Assembly: GCA_964537685.1 (NCBI GenBank)
Contig: CAZICM010000067.1
Coordinates: 1 to 50,824, forward strand
DNA from: CAZICM01 sp964537685
GTDB lineage: Bacteria > Myxococcota_A > Polyangia > Polyangiales > Polyangiaceae
DNA length: 50,824 bases
Reading direction: 5' to 3'
This document shows, in pieces, positions 26,336 through 33,380 of the stretch. Numbering within the stretch: the first letter of the stretch is position 1; each line of letters starts with the position of its first letter. The notes below the pieces were generated by a model. It was given only the letters and a program-made list of their open reading frames with translations, did not search any database and was not told where the DNA came from. Position numbers and translations under genes: made by a program.

Positions 26336-26808
26336 GGACGGACCTCGTGAGGTTATCGGACGGACCTCGGGAGGTCATCGGACGGACCTCGGGAGGTCAT
26401 CGTTCAGGTCTCCGAGCAGCTCGGACCTACCTTTGGAGGTCATCGTNNNNNNNNNNNNNNNNNNNNNNNNNNNNNNNNNNNNNNNNNNNNNNNNNNNNNN
26501 NNNNNNNNNNNNNNNNNNNNNNNNNNNNNNNNNNNNNNNNNNNNNNCTCGGACCTACCTTTGGAGGTCATCGTTCAGGTCTCCGAGCAGCTCGGACCTAC
26601 CCCGGGAGGTCATCGTTCAGGTCTCCGAGCTGGTCGGACGGACCTCGTGAGGTCATCGTTCAGGTCTCCGAGCAGCCCGGACCTACCTCGTGAGGTCATC
26701 GTTCAGGTCTCCGAGCTGGTCGGACGCATCTCGAGAGACTCCATGTCTCATCTCCGAGCAGCTCGGACCTACCTCTGGATGTCATCGTTCAGGTCTCCGA
26801 GCAGCGCC
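26336..26808. repeat. 22/43-bp hairpin tandem repeat array
   Basis: The array starts with three 22-bp units (26336-26357, 26358-26379, 26380-26401) and continues as 43-bp units made of a 21-bp element plus the 22-bp element. The 22-mer keeps complementary arms GACCT and AGGTC around a variable centre; the 21-mer adds CCGAG-CAG-CTCGG, alternating with CCGAGCTGGTCGG. After the gap the units run to about 26808 and decay. All three plus-strand frames are open because the units lack stop codons, but the 43-bp period rules out a regular protein. There are no unique spacers, so it is not a CRISPR array. It separates the ATPase operon from a lipoprotein gene and probably has more copies in the genome than shown. 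Confidence 0.85.
26447..26546. other. 100-N assembly gap inside the repeat array
   Basis: Exactly 100 undetermined bases, the conventional scaffold gap of unknown size. Both edges end in the same 43-bp repeat sequence, so the gap is explained by collapse of the tandem array. The real number of repeat copies, and any gene inside the gap, are unknown. Confidence 0.97.
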
Positions 26809-26907
26809 CTCTCGTCTCCAAGCATCGCCCAACCCTAAAAATCCTTGACAGACCCGTCCCCATCGCCTCTTCTATAGGCTCTTTTCCTCAACCATGGCGG
26901 TGATTCT

Positions 26908-27813
26908 ATGCGCTCCGTACTTTATTTGTCCTGTTCATCTTGTTTATTGATCTTCGCGGCGGCCTGTGGAGGCGGCGAGGATATTGGCCTGTCCGGCTCC
27001 TCGGGCCTATCCAGCTCGTCCGCCGGCTCGTCCTCCAGCTCCAGCGGAAATTCAGGCGCCGGAGGACAAGGTGGACAAGGAGGCTCCGCTCCTCTCGATA
27101 AATTCAGCTTTTTTGTCACCAGCCTAAAGGCTCTCCAAGAATTGTCCGGCAATCCCCTGGGCTTTGGGGGCGATCTCCGCTTCGGTGAAACAGGTCAAGG
27201 CGCGGGATTGCGGGGCGCCGATAAAATTTGCGCCGCTATCGCCGAGACAAGCATGCCCGGCTCCGCTCAAAAACAATGGCGCGCCTTCCTGAGCGTCTCC
27301 AAAGACGAAAATGGCAATCAAGTCAACGCCATCGATCGAATCGGCGAGGGGCCATGGTACGATCGATTAGGCCGGATCGTTTCGCTCAACAAAGCCGATT
27401 TAATCCACGACAGGCCGGCCTCCGCCGATCCGCTGATTGTGGATGATCTTCCGAATGAAAACGGCATTCCCAATAAAAGACCCGATCCTAATCTACCCGA
27501 GGAGGACAATCATCATATGCTCACGGGTTCGGACAAGGAGGGGAAGCTATTGGGGATGATGGCCAATTGCCTAGATTGGACGAGCAACAAGGGCGAACCG
27601 CTGACGGAAGGGCGTCCTCAGTGCGGGCTTTCATTTCCTCGGATGAGCCCGATGCCCAACAGTCAATCGATGAATTGGATATCGGCCTTGATGGAGACGG
27701 GGTGTGCGCCGGGAGTCAACTTACTGCCCAGCGGTCCGCCTGGGCCTGAGGATGTGGATGTTGGGAATGGTGGGGGTTATGGGGGGTTTTATTGCTTTGC
27801 GCTGATGCCTTGA
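26908..27813 (+). CDS. Lipoprotein with DUF1554/C-type-lectin-like domain
   Basis: A 301-residue exported protein. Signal peptide with lipobox FAAAC (Cys about 20), then about 45 residues of Ser/Gly linker. The mature domain has the order of conserved motifs seen in DUF1554/endostatin-like Cys domains: GLRGADKIC, AFLSVS, HHMLTGSD, NCLDWTS, MNWISA, GCAPGVNL and the terminal GGGYGGFYCFAL. Such domains are typical of spirochaete and myxobacterial surface lipoproteins and may bind ligands. ATG 26908 is the natural start; 97 bp of repeat-edge sequence precede it. Monocistronic as far as can be seen. Confidence 0.8.
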   Translation: MRSVLYLSCSSCLLIFAAACGGGEDIGLSGSSGLSSSSAGSSSSSSGNSGAGGQGGQGGSAPLDKFSFFVTSLKALQELSGNPLGFGGDLRFGETGQGAGLRGADKICAAIAETSMPGSAQKQWRAFLSVSKDENGNQVNAIDRIGEGPWYDRLGRIVSLNKADLIHDRPASADPLIVDDLPNENGIPNKRPDPNLPEEDNHHMLTGSDKEGKLLGMMANCLDWTSNKGEPLTEGRPQCGLSFPRMSPMPNSQSMNWISALMETGCAPGVNLLPSGPPGPEDVDVGNGGGYGGFYCFALMP

Positions 27814-27948
27814 TCCTGGAAACTATTTTCATTGGGATGACGATTATTGCCCGGAAGCGTGATCAAAAATCGTTTTGCCGGCCATTTAGCAGTATAGGGA
27901 ATGCGTGTTTCCCATGAGAAGCGCGCTCCAAAGAAAGGCAGGATGGTC

Positions 27949-29250
27949 ATGGGTCATCGTCTCTACATTGCATTGCTTATTGCGGGGGCGGCTGGATGCA
28001 CATTTAGCTTTGGATCGATGGATGGTGTCAATGAAAGCGAGGCCCCGCCGCCCAATCCAGGCGGCGGAATCGATTCCCCTATCGACCAAGCGCAAAAAGC
28101 CCGGGAAGAAGAGGCCGAGCGTTATATCGCGGAGGTTGTCTATCAAGGAGGCACCATTGTCTACAGCGCCCTTCTGCCCTCGGGCGATATTGTCGATTTT
28201 GTTGACCGAAACACGATAGCCGGGCTACCTTATGCCTTACCCCCGCTTCCTTTCGGTCCCGAAGCGTTGGTTTTGCCCGATGGAGCGATCTTTGGACTGA
28301 GCGAGCTTGAGCAATCCCAGGAACTTCTTCAGCTCGCCACGGAGGCGCTGCCCTTCCATCGGCCGACATTTTGGCCTTATATCTTGGGGGAGGCCCCGGA
28401 TGCGGTCTCCATTGAAGACTATTTGGCGCGCTACCACGAAGGGGGTGAGCCTTCGGGGGTCAAGAGACTGTATGCGGGTCTTGTATCCATGGAACCCAAC
28501 CGGGGTGTTTCAGGGTATATGAGCCAGTTTAAACCGGAGGTTGTGGACGAAAGCTTTAGCCTCTTGGAGTTTACCATTTCATGTCCCGCGGATGGGCCGA
28601 GACAGGAGCTTGTGGGCATTGCCATTTCGGTGGATAAGAAAAATAAATTTGGGCCATCGAAGCAAAAATACCAGGATGGAGAGGCCCGCTTGCATATTGA
28701 ATATGCCCATATGGTGAATGGAAAACCTCAATATGTGTGGGATGGCTTGGATGGGAACTTTGTGAGCAATCCATTTCGGCTTCATCAGCCCGGGCAGATT
28801 GTACCCGTATCCACGTTATATCAGACGCCTGTTGAGCATCTGCTCACCATCTTTCAAGTGCCCACCGGGGACTATTGGATCGCGTACAATGGCGACTTGT
28901 TGGGTTACTACCCAGCCAGCCTATTTACCATGCTTAATGGGAAAGCATGCCGCGCAGCGTGGTATGGGGAAGCTTATCGGGCGAAACCCGAGCTCGGTGC
29001 AATCGCGACGGAGATGGGCAGCGGCCATTTCGGCGAGGCGGGTCTCTACAGAGCGGCTCATGTCCGAAACCCAATCTATTATAATTTGACATGGTTTTCT
29101 GTCGCGCCTAAGGAAGGATTTTGGATGACACCTAATGTACCACTGTGCTACAATAGAACAAAGCTCGCCTATTTTGGCGCCCCCTGGAATAGCTCCTATA
29201 TCTTTCTTGGAGGCCCCGGCGGCAAAAACCCGGGATGCAAATGGCCATGA
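27949..29250 (+). CDS. Neprosin-family lipoprotein (putative glutamic peptidase)
   Basis: A 433-residue exported protein. Signal peptide with lipobox AGAAGC (Cys about 17). The C-terminal ~210 residues match the neprosin domain (PF03080): GDYWIAYNGDLLGYYPASLF, WYGEAY (the position of the family's conserved GGE glutamate), TEMGSGHFGE, and the terminal GGPGGKNPGC. Plant neprosins are glutamic endopeptidases cleaving after proline. In front lies an N-terminal region of about 200 residues resembling the neprosin propeptide. ATG 27949 was chosen because an AGGA sits nine bases upstream; ATG 27943 and 27901 are alternatives. The stop overlaps the next lipoprotein gene as ATGA, so both are co-expressed. 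Confidence 0.82.
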   Translation: MGHRLYIALLIAGAAGCTFSFGSMDGVNESEAPPPNPGGGIDSPIDQAQKAREEEAERYIAEVVYQGGTIVYSALLPSGDIVDFVDRNTIAGLPYALPPLPFGPEALVLPDGAIFGLSELEQSQELLQLATEALPFHRPTFWPYILGEAPDAVSIEDYLARYHEGGEPSGVKRLYAGLVSMEPNRGVSGYMSQFKPEVVDESFSLLEFTISCPADGPRQELVGIAISVDKKNKFGPSKQKYQDGEARLHIEYAHMVNGKPQYVWDGLDGNFVSNPFRLHQPGQIVPVSTLYQTPVEHLLTIFQVPTGDYWIAYNGDLLGYYPASLFTMLNGKACRAAWYGEAYRAKPELGAIATEMGSGHFGEAGLYRAAHVRNPIYYNLTWFSVAPKEGFWMTPNVPLCYNRTKLAYFGAPWNSSYIFLGGPGGKNPGCKWP

Positions 29251-29858
29251 AGCGTTTTTTTTATAGCAATCTCCTCCTTCTGCCGGGATGGCTGCTTGGC
29301 TGCTCATCGAGCGATGAGGCTCCTTTTGGAAGACCCGTTGAGCATCCCCCCAACCCTGTTCCCGTGCTGTCCGCGCCGGTGAGCTCAGCTTCCCAATCTC
29401 CACCGCTCCCATCCTCGGCGGCCCCGCCCCTGTCGTCGGGGCATCCACCCAGGCTATCGGAGATTTATGAGCAAAACACGGGGCTCAAGCTTTCGGACCA
29501 GGATAAGACGATTATGGATGATTGTCCCAAGCGGATATGGTCGCGCAATGTGCCGAAGGGCAAGTGCAAGGCCGATGGTCAATGTGGCGATGGATTTTGC
29601 GATCGGGGCCAATGCGCACCCTTCTGGAGCTGCGATGCGTCCTACAGTCAGCCCTGCAAGAAGGATGAACAGTGTGCAGGATACCTATGCATTGAAGGCC
29701 GATGCCGTTCGTGTATCTCGACCGCCGAGTGCAAGGACGATCCTGACAATCAAAATCCCACCTGCGATCCTAATGTCTATGTGCCCGGGTCTCGCTCTTG
29801 CCAAGGCGTTACCGGCTCCGGCGAGGGTGATGTTCGTCCTTGGGGTGTCACGCCATAG
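29247..29858 (+). CDS. Cys-rich lipoprotein
   Basis: A 203-residue exported protein. Signal peptide with lipobox WLLGC (Cys about 19), a Pro/Ser-rich linker of about 60 residues, and a C-terminal domain with about 14 cysteines in short-spaced pairs (CKADGQCGDGFC, CKKDEQCAGYLC, CRSC), the pattern of small disulfide-rich myxobacterial domains. ATG 29247 overlaps the neprosin stop (ATGA), so it is translationally coupled to the putative peptidase and may be its partner, inhibitor or substrate. Function unknown. Confidence 0.75.
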   Translation: MKRFFYSNLLLLPGWLLGCSSSDEAPFGRPVEHPPNPVPVLSAPVSSASQSPPLPSSAAPPLSSGHPPRLSEIYEQNTGLKLSDQDKTIMDDCPKRIWSRNVPKGKCKADGQCGDGFCDRGQCAPFWSCDASYSQPCKKDEQCAGYLCIEGRCRSCISTAECKDDPDNQNPTCDPNVYVPGSRSCQGVTGSGEGDVRPWGVTP

Positions 29859-29944
29859 ACGAGTAGCCCAAGTCCATTATTGACAAGGGCAGCACGGGTG
29901 CTGCGTATGTCTGGTCTGTCTATGCTCCAATTTGATCCCGGAAA

Positions 29945-29967
29945 CCCCGGCGGCAAAAACCTGGGAT
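29945..29967 (+). pseudogene. Possible remnant of a neprosin gene end
   Basis: This 23-base segment matches 29214-29236, the codons for the terminal PGGKNPG of the neprosin gene, at 22 of 23 bases. Here it lies in a stretch (29859-30006) without a sustained coding frame on either side. It may be what is left of a duplicated neprosin gene, or a small repeat. The evidence is limited to this short match. Confidence 0.3.
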
Positions 29968-30006
29968 ATCAAACCATGCAAATCACAGCTCACGCGGGAA
30001 CCCGCG

Positions 30007-30201
30007 ATGCATTTTTGCGCGCTGCTTGCGGAATGGGAACCTTCTTTCGATCCTCCGCCCTATGCGTTAATGCATGCCGCTAGGGCTTTTCTGTCCTCTT
30101 GGGGGGTCAAGATGACAGACGAGGAGTGGGATGTTTGGGAAGGTGCCGAGAAGGATGAGGCGCCATCGCCGGATGGACCGGGACCTGATAGCTCTGTCTA
30201 A
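30007..30201 (+). CDS. Small hypothetical protein
   Basis: A 64-residue reading frame with an aromatic/hydrophobic N-terminal half (LLAEWEPSF, YALMHAARAFLSSWG) and an acidic C-terminal tail (DEEWDVWEGAEKDE). No signal peptide or known motif. The start codon is directly preceded by a 14-bp inverted repeat (CGCGGGAACCCGCG, 29993-30006), and no clear ribosome binding site is visible. A longer frame from TTG 29932 would include the neprosin-like remnant. It may be a real short gene or a gene fragment. Confidence 0.35.
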   Translation: MHFCALLAEWEPSFDPPPYALMHAARAFLSSWGVKMTDEEWDVWEGAEKDEAPSPDGPGPDSSV

Positions 30202-30250
30202 ATAAAAATGTCTTGCAGCCCGCCGCCATACTCAATTACCATCCCCGCTC

Positions 30251-31096
30251 ATGCTCATCTCTCAAGCTCTTCATCAAACGCTTCCCGCCCCGGCGGCCGA
30301 AAATAGCTCGTTTCAATGCGCTTTCGAACTCGCCGCAGACCTCTTGCTCAATCAAGCCGTTTTGCATGTCGGCTCGCAGCCTCATCGGCTCGTCGAAATC
30401 GAGTTCTATTGGACTGGGCCCGATCATGAAGACCCTTTTACCCATTGTGATGCCATGCAAAAGGAATTTGGTCTGTGGTATTTTCATAAGGTGGGTCATT
30501 CCTATAAGGGGGGGACCTATAAAGGTTTGGATATCGCTATCGGTGGCCCAGACCGCTATGCCGGAATTTTGGTGAGGGGTATCGAGCCTCTGCAGAATCC
30601 AGATGCCTTGTGTGATGGTTCTTGTTCGTGTGTCGATAGGATGTTGGAAGTTACAGGGCATGCTTCTATTGTTTCGCTGGTGGGGACTTTTGATATTTGT
30701 ATCGATGCCCCAGTGGAGGGGAAAAGTTCGCCGCTGTTTTTGGAGATGGTGGATGCGGGGGCCGAGAAAAAGACGGTGTTCCGTTCGCCTAGGGTGGGAC
30801 TTTCGCTGAAAAAGGGTGTGACCTTGGAGCGATGTTCTTATTTGGCAAGGAATTATCGCTTTTTGACGGAGCCCGCTCGCATTAAGAAGGGGAGGCCCAA
30901 TTTGGTGATTGGGATGTATGGCGAGGGGCGGAGTGTACATGAGATTTCGGAGCTGACGGAGGTAAGTGTCTCGAATGTGAAGAAGTATGTCGAGGCGTTT
31001 GAGCAGGGGAAGGGGCAAGATCCGGCGAAGTATTCAAAGGATTTGTCGACGGATGGGCTGTGTGAGCTGTTGGGGGCGCTTGCAGCGAAGGGCTAG
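30251..31096 (+). CDS. Conserved protein with AAG/MPG-like core and C-terminal HTH
   Basis: A 281-residue cytosolic protein. Residues about 40-215 carry VEIEFYWTGPDHEDPF, LWYFHKVG, SYKGGTYKGLDI, GILVRGIEPL and SPRVGLS. The motif order loosely recalls the alkyladenine DNA glycosylase fold (ETEAY, LLRALEPL, SPR-VG), but catalytic residues cannot be assigned, so this is a tentative fold-level comparison. The last 60 residues form a helix-turn-helix (GRSVHEISELTEVSVSNVKKYV) typical of DNA-binding or transposase/resolvase tails. The combination suggests a DNA-binding repair or base-modification protein. ATG 30251 is used; no clear ribosome binding site. A lipoprotein gene follows after 18 bp. Confidence 0.5.
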   Translation: MLISQALHQTLPAPAAENSSFQCAFELAADLLLNQAVLHVGSQPHRLVEIEFYWTGPDHEDPFTHCDAMQKEFGLWYFHKVGHSYKGGTYKGLDIAIGGPDRYAGILVRGIEPLQNPDALCDGSCSCVDRMLEVTGHASIVSLVGTFDICIDAPVEGKSSPLFLEMVDAGAEKKTVFRSPRVGLSLKKGVTLERCSYLARNYRFLTEPARIKKGRPNLVIGMYGEGRSVHEISELTEVSVSNVKKYVEAFEQGKGQDPAKYSKDLSTDGLCELLGALAAKG

Positions 31097-31114
31097 GCGT
31101 TTTTGGAGGTGTTT

Positions 31115-31939
31115 ATGCGTGGGATGATTGGGCTTGGAATGGTTGCGCTTGGGCTGTGGGGCTGCGGTCTGCGAGGCGATGAGCCTAAGGATTCAGCGCC
31201 TTCTGCGTCGGGGGTATCGAATGCCGGGGGATTGACGACGGCGGTGGGTGGGGTGAATGCGGCGGGGTCCAATAAGGGGACGGGGAGCGGTTGGTCGAGC
31301 GGGGCGGCGAAGCCGGCAAATACGGGGGCGGCGGCGCCGGTTGTTGGAGGAGGAAGTGGAGGAGGCGGGGATGGACTGTGGGCGGCGCTGAATGGGCGGC
31401 CTCAGCAGCCTGGGACAAAGCCAAGTGAAACGATTCGGGATGCCGGGGGTGTGTTTATGGGATTGCCCTCGGGATGGACGACAGACGATACGAATAAAAT
31501 CGATCCAACGCTGGGCTATGGGGCGAATTTGGGTGGATGTGTGATGTTTTATCCATCGAAGAATACGACCTTGGGGCGTACGGATACCAGGGCTCGTTTG
31601 TGCGCGGTGATGCTGGAGACGATTCCGGCGATGGCGGGGAGGACGGCGGCGTCGCTGGAGTTGTATAGTTTTTATATGAGTATGGATAAGGTCGAGTGGA
31701 CGCCATGGACCGATGGAACGGTGGGGGATGGGTTTAAGGCGAAGCTGTCGAAGGGAACGAGCGGGAGCAAGGAGTCGTTTGCCGCTTATGTGGAAGTGCC
31801 CGGGAAGAAGAATATTTTTGTGATGGGGCGCTGGGCGAGCGAGGAAGAGAAGGGGCAGGTGCTGGATATTGTGAGGGGCTTGGGGACATGTACCTTTACG
31901 CCCGATAAGCGAAAGTGTACGCCGGATAAGCCTTATTGA
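31115..31939 (+). CDS. Putative lipoprotein, unknown function
   Basis: A 274-residue exported protein. Signal peptide with lipobox LGLWGC (Cys about 17), about 75 residues of Ala/Gly/Ser linker, and a mature beta-rich domain of about 170 residues with the segments GVFMGLPSGW, LGGCVMFYP and ASEEEKGQVLDIVRGL, ending in two closely spaced cysteines. I do not recognise a family. ATG 31115 has GGAGG at good spacing and is preferred over 31103. Confidence 0.7.
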   Translation: MRGMIGLGMVALGLWGCGLRGDEPKDSAPSASGVSNAGGLTTAVGGVNAAGSNKGTGSGWSSGAAKPANTGAAAPVVGGGSGGGGDGLWAALNGRPQQPGTKPSETIRDAGGVFMGLPSGWTTDDTNKIDPTLGYGANLGGCVMFYPSKNTTLGRTDTRARLCAVMLETIPAMAGRTAASLELYSFYMSMDKVEWTPWTDGTVGDGFKAKLSKGTSGSKESFAAYVEVPGKKNIFVMGRWASEEEKGQVLDIVRGLGTCTFTPDKRKCTPDKPY

Positions 31940-32037
31940 TTCAAGAGCCCCGGCCCGTGTCCGCGAAGGCTGGGGACGATCGCCCTCCATTTCTTTGAGC
32001 TTGCTTTTTGGCGCGCGCCGGGATATGGCGCGTTTTT

Positions 32038-33306
32038 ATGAGCTCAAGTGATTCCGAAAAGCCCATTTCCGATCCCTCCGTGCCCGCAAGGCGGACCAGC
32101 TTTTTCGCCGATGATGCCGAGCCGCGCGCGTCGGTCTTGAAAAAAATGTGCGCGAGTGCCCGCTCGCTCTTCGACGCCGATGATTTGGAGGATGTTATCA
32201 GCGATGCGTGGTTTAACCTGGAGGGCGCCGTGGCAACGCTGTTTGACGACTATCTGGCCGGGCGGGTGCCTCTGGTGGCGCTGGAAGCGGCTTGTGCCTA
32301 TTCGGCGATTCTTCGGCCAAAGTCCTATGGTGTTCGGCCTATCTGGCAGGCCGTCCAGGCGTTTTGCTATGCGGAGGAAGTCGACGACGGTGACGATGAG
32401 GAGGATGAGGAGATTGAGGCTTTCGAGCGGGAGATTTTTGAACGGGAGCTCGCTAAAATTGAGGATGAGGAGGAGAGGGAGCAAACCCGGCGCGCGCTGA
32501 TGCCGGTGAAGGCGCCCAAGGGAAGGGAAATTCTGCCGGAGGAGGCGGCGTTTGCCGATAGATACGGGCCTTTGGGTATCGGCGATTCAAGTCTATATGA
32601 TGTGCGCAAGACGCGGCCGATTCTCTGGCATAATCGGGAGGTGGGGCCGGTGTGGGAGGGCTTGTGCGCGGCTTTTGATGCTTTGGGAGGCGCGTCGCAT
32701 GCGGGGATGGAACGCTTGTCGAAGGTGGCTTCGAAAGAGGGAGTGAGCATAGCTGTTCTGTGGCTGGATGAGGTGGTGTGCAGGGTGACCGATAACGAGG
32801 CGGGGGCGGCTAAGCGTAGGGCCGAATTGGATGCGCGGCTTGCCGATGAGCGCTTTGGGAAGAATAGGGCGAAGCTGCCGCCTGTGTTGCGCCTTGCGCG
32901 TAGGAAGTTGGGCGAGGATCGGGCGAAGGTGTATGATGCCTGGCTGAAGATTCCCAGTATTTTAAAGGCTCCGGAGCGGGCGGGATTGTTGGGAGAGGAT
33001 AAAACGCCTCAAGAGGCGGCGGCGATTCGGCGGGCGGCGAAGGAGGGGGATGGGGTGGCGAAGTTGATTTTGGATATGGAGGAGGGGGCGCGGCGCATTG
33101 TGGAGGCCGAGCGCCGTGAGGAAGAGTTGGCGGGGCCTTTTCATGGGATGTATGGGGTGCCGCAGGAGATTGGGATGCCCATTGAGGCTGCGTTGCATTA
33201 TTTGCTGTTGGGGTATCGGGAGCTGTTGGGGTTGGAGTATTTGGTGGATGCTTTGCCTAGGCTCGAGGAAGCCGTGGCAAAGATGCCGGATGGGGACGCT
33301 AAATAA
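32038..33306 (+). CDS. Acidic cytosolic protein, unknown function
   Basis: A 422-residue soluble protein with no signal peptide or membrane helix. It has a very acidic, probably coiled-coil segment near 118-150 (DDGDDEEDEEIEAFEREIF and following) and helical Ala/Glu/Arg-rich regions through the C-terminus. No enzymatic motif is apparent. ATG 32038 gives MSSSDSEKP; 32008 is an alternative. A perfect 9-bp hairpin follows 21 bases after the stop. Confidence 0.65.
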   Translation: MSSSDSEKPISDPSVPARRTSFFADDAEPRASVLKKMCASARSLFDADDLEDVISDAWFNLEGAVATLFDDYLAGRVPLVALEAACAYSAILRPKSYGVRPIWQAVQAFCYAEEVDDGDDEEDEEIEAFEREIFERELAKIEDEEEREQTRRALMPVKAPKGREILPEEAAFADRYGPLGIGDSSLYDVRKTRPILWHNREVGPVWEGLCAAFDALGGASHAGMERLSKVASKEGVSIAVLWLDEVVCRVTDNEAGAAKRRAELDARLADERFGKNRAKLPPVLRLARRKLGEDRAKVYDAWLKIPSILKAPERAGLLGEDKTPQEAAAIRRAAKEGDGVAKLILDMEEGARRIVEAERREEELAGPFHGMYGVPQEIGMPIEAALHYLLLGYRELLGLEYLVDALPRLEEAVAKMPDGDAK

Positions 33307-33327
33307 GGTTTCTTGGGGGAAGGCGCC

Positions 33328-33349
33328 GGGGTATGTATCAACATACCCC
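33328..33349. terminator. Hairpin between convergent genes
   Basis: Perfect 9-bp inverted repeat GGGGTATGT / ACATACCCC around a 4-base loop ATCA, between the ends of the acidic-protein gene and the giant surface-protein gene. Position and symmetry suggest a bidirectional terminator, though no U-run is present on either strand. Confidence 0.55.
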
Positions 33350-33380
33350 AGCGCTGAAGGGATGGATCAATACGGGGGAG

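Noticed and set aside
26336..26808. CRISPR array
   Set aside because: Units are contiguous and imperfect, with no unique spacers and no cas genes nearby.
26347..26838. Open plus-strand frame across the repeat and N gap
   Set aside because: All three frames stay open because the repeat lacks stop codons; the 43-bp period changes frame at every unit, so no regular protein repeat is encoded.
30236..31018. 260-codon minus-strand frame
   Set aside because: Antisense to the better supported 30251-31096 gene; no ribosome binding site or family resemblance.
31193..31990. 265-codon minus-strand frame
   Set aside because: Arg/Pro-rich shadow of the lipoprotein gene at 31115-31939.
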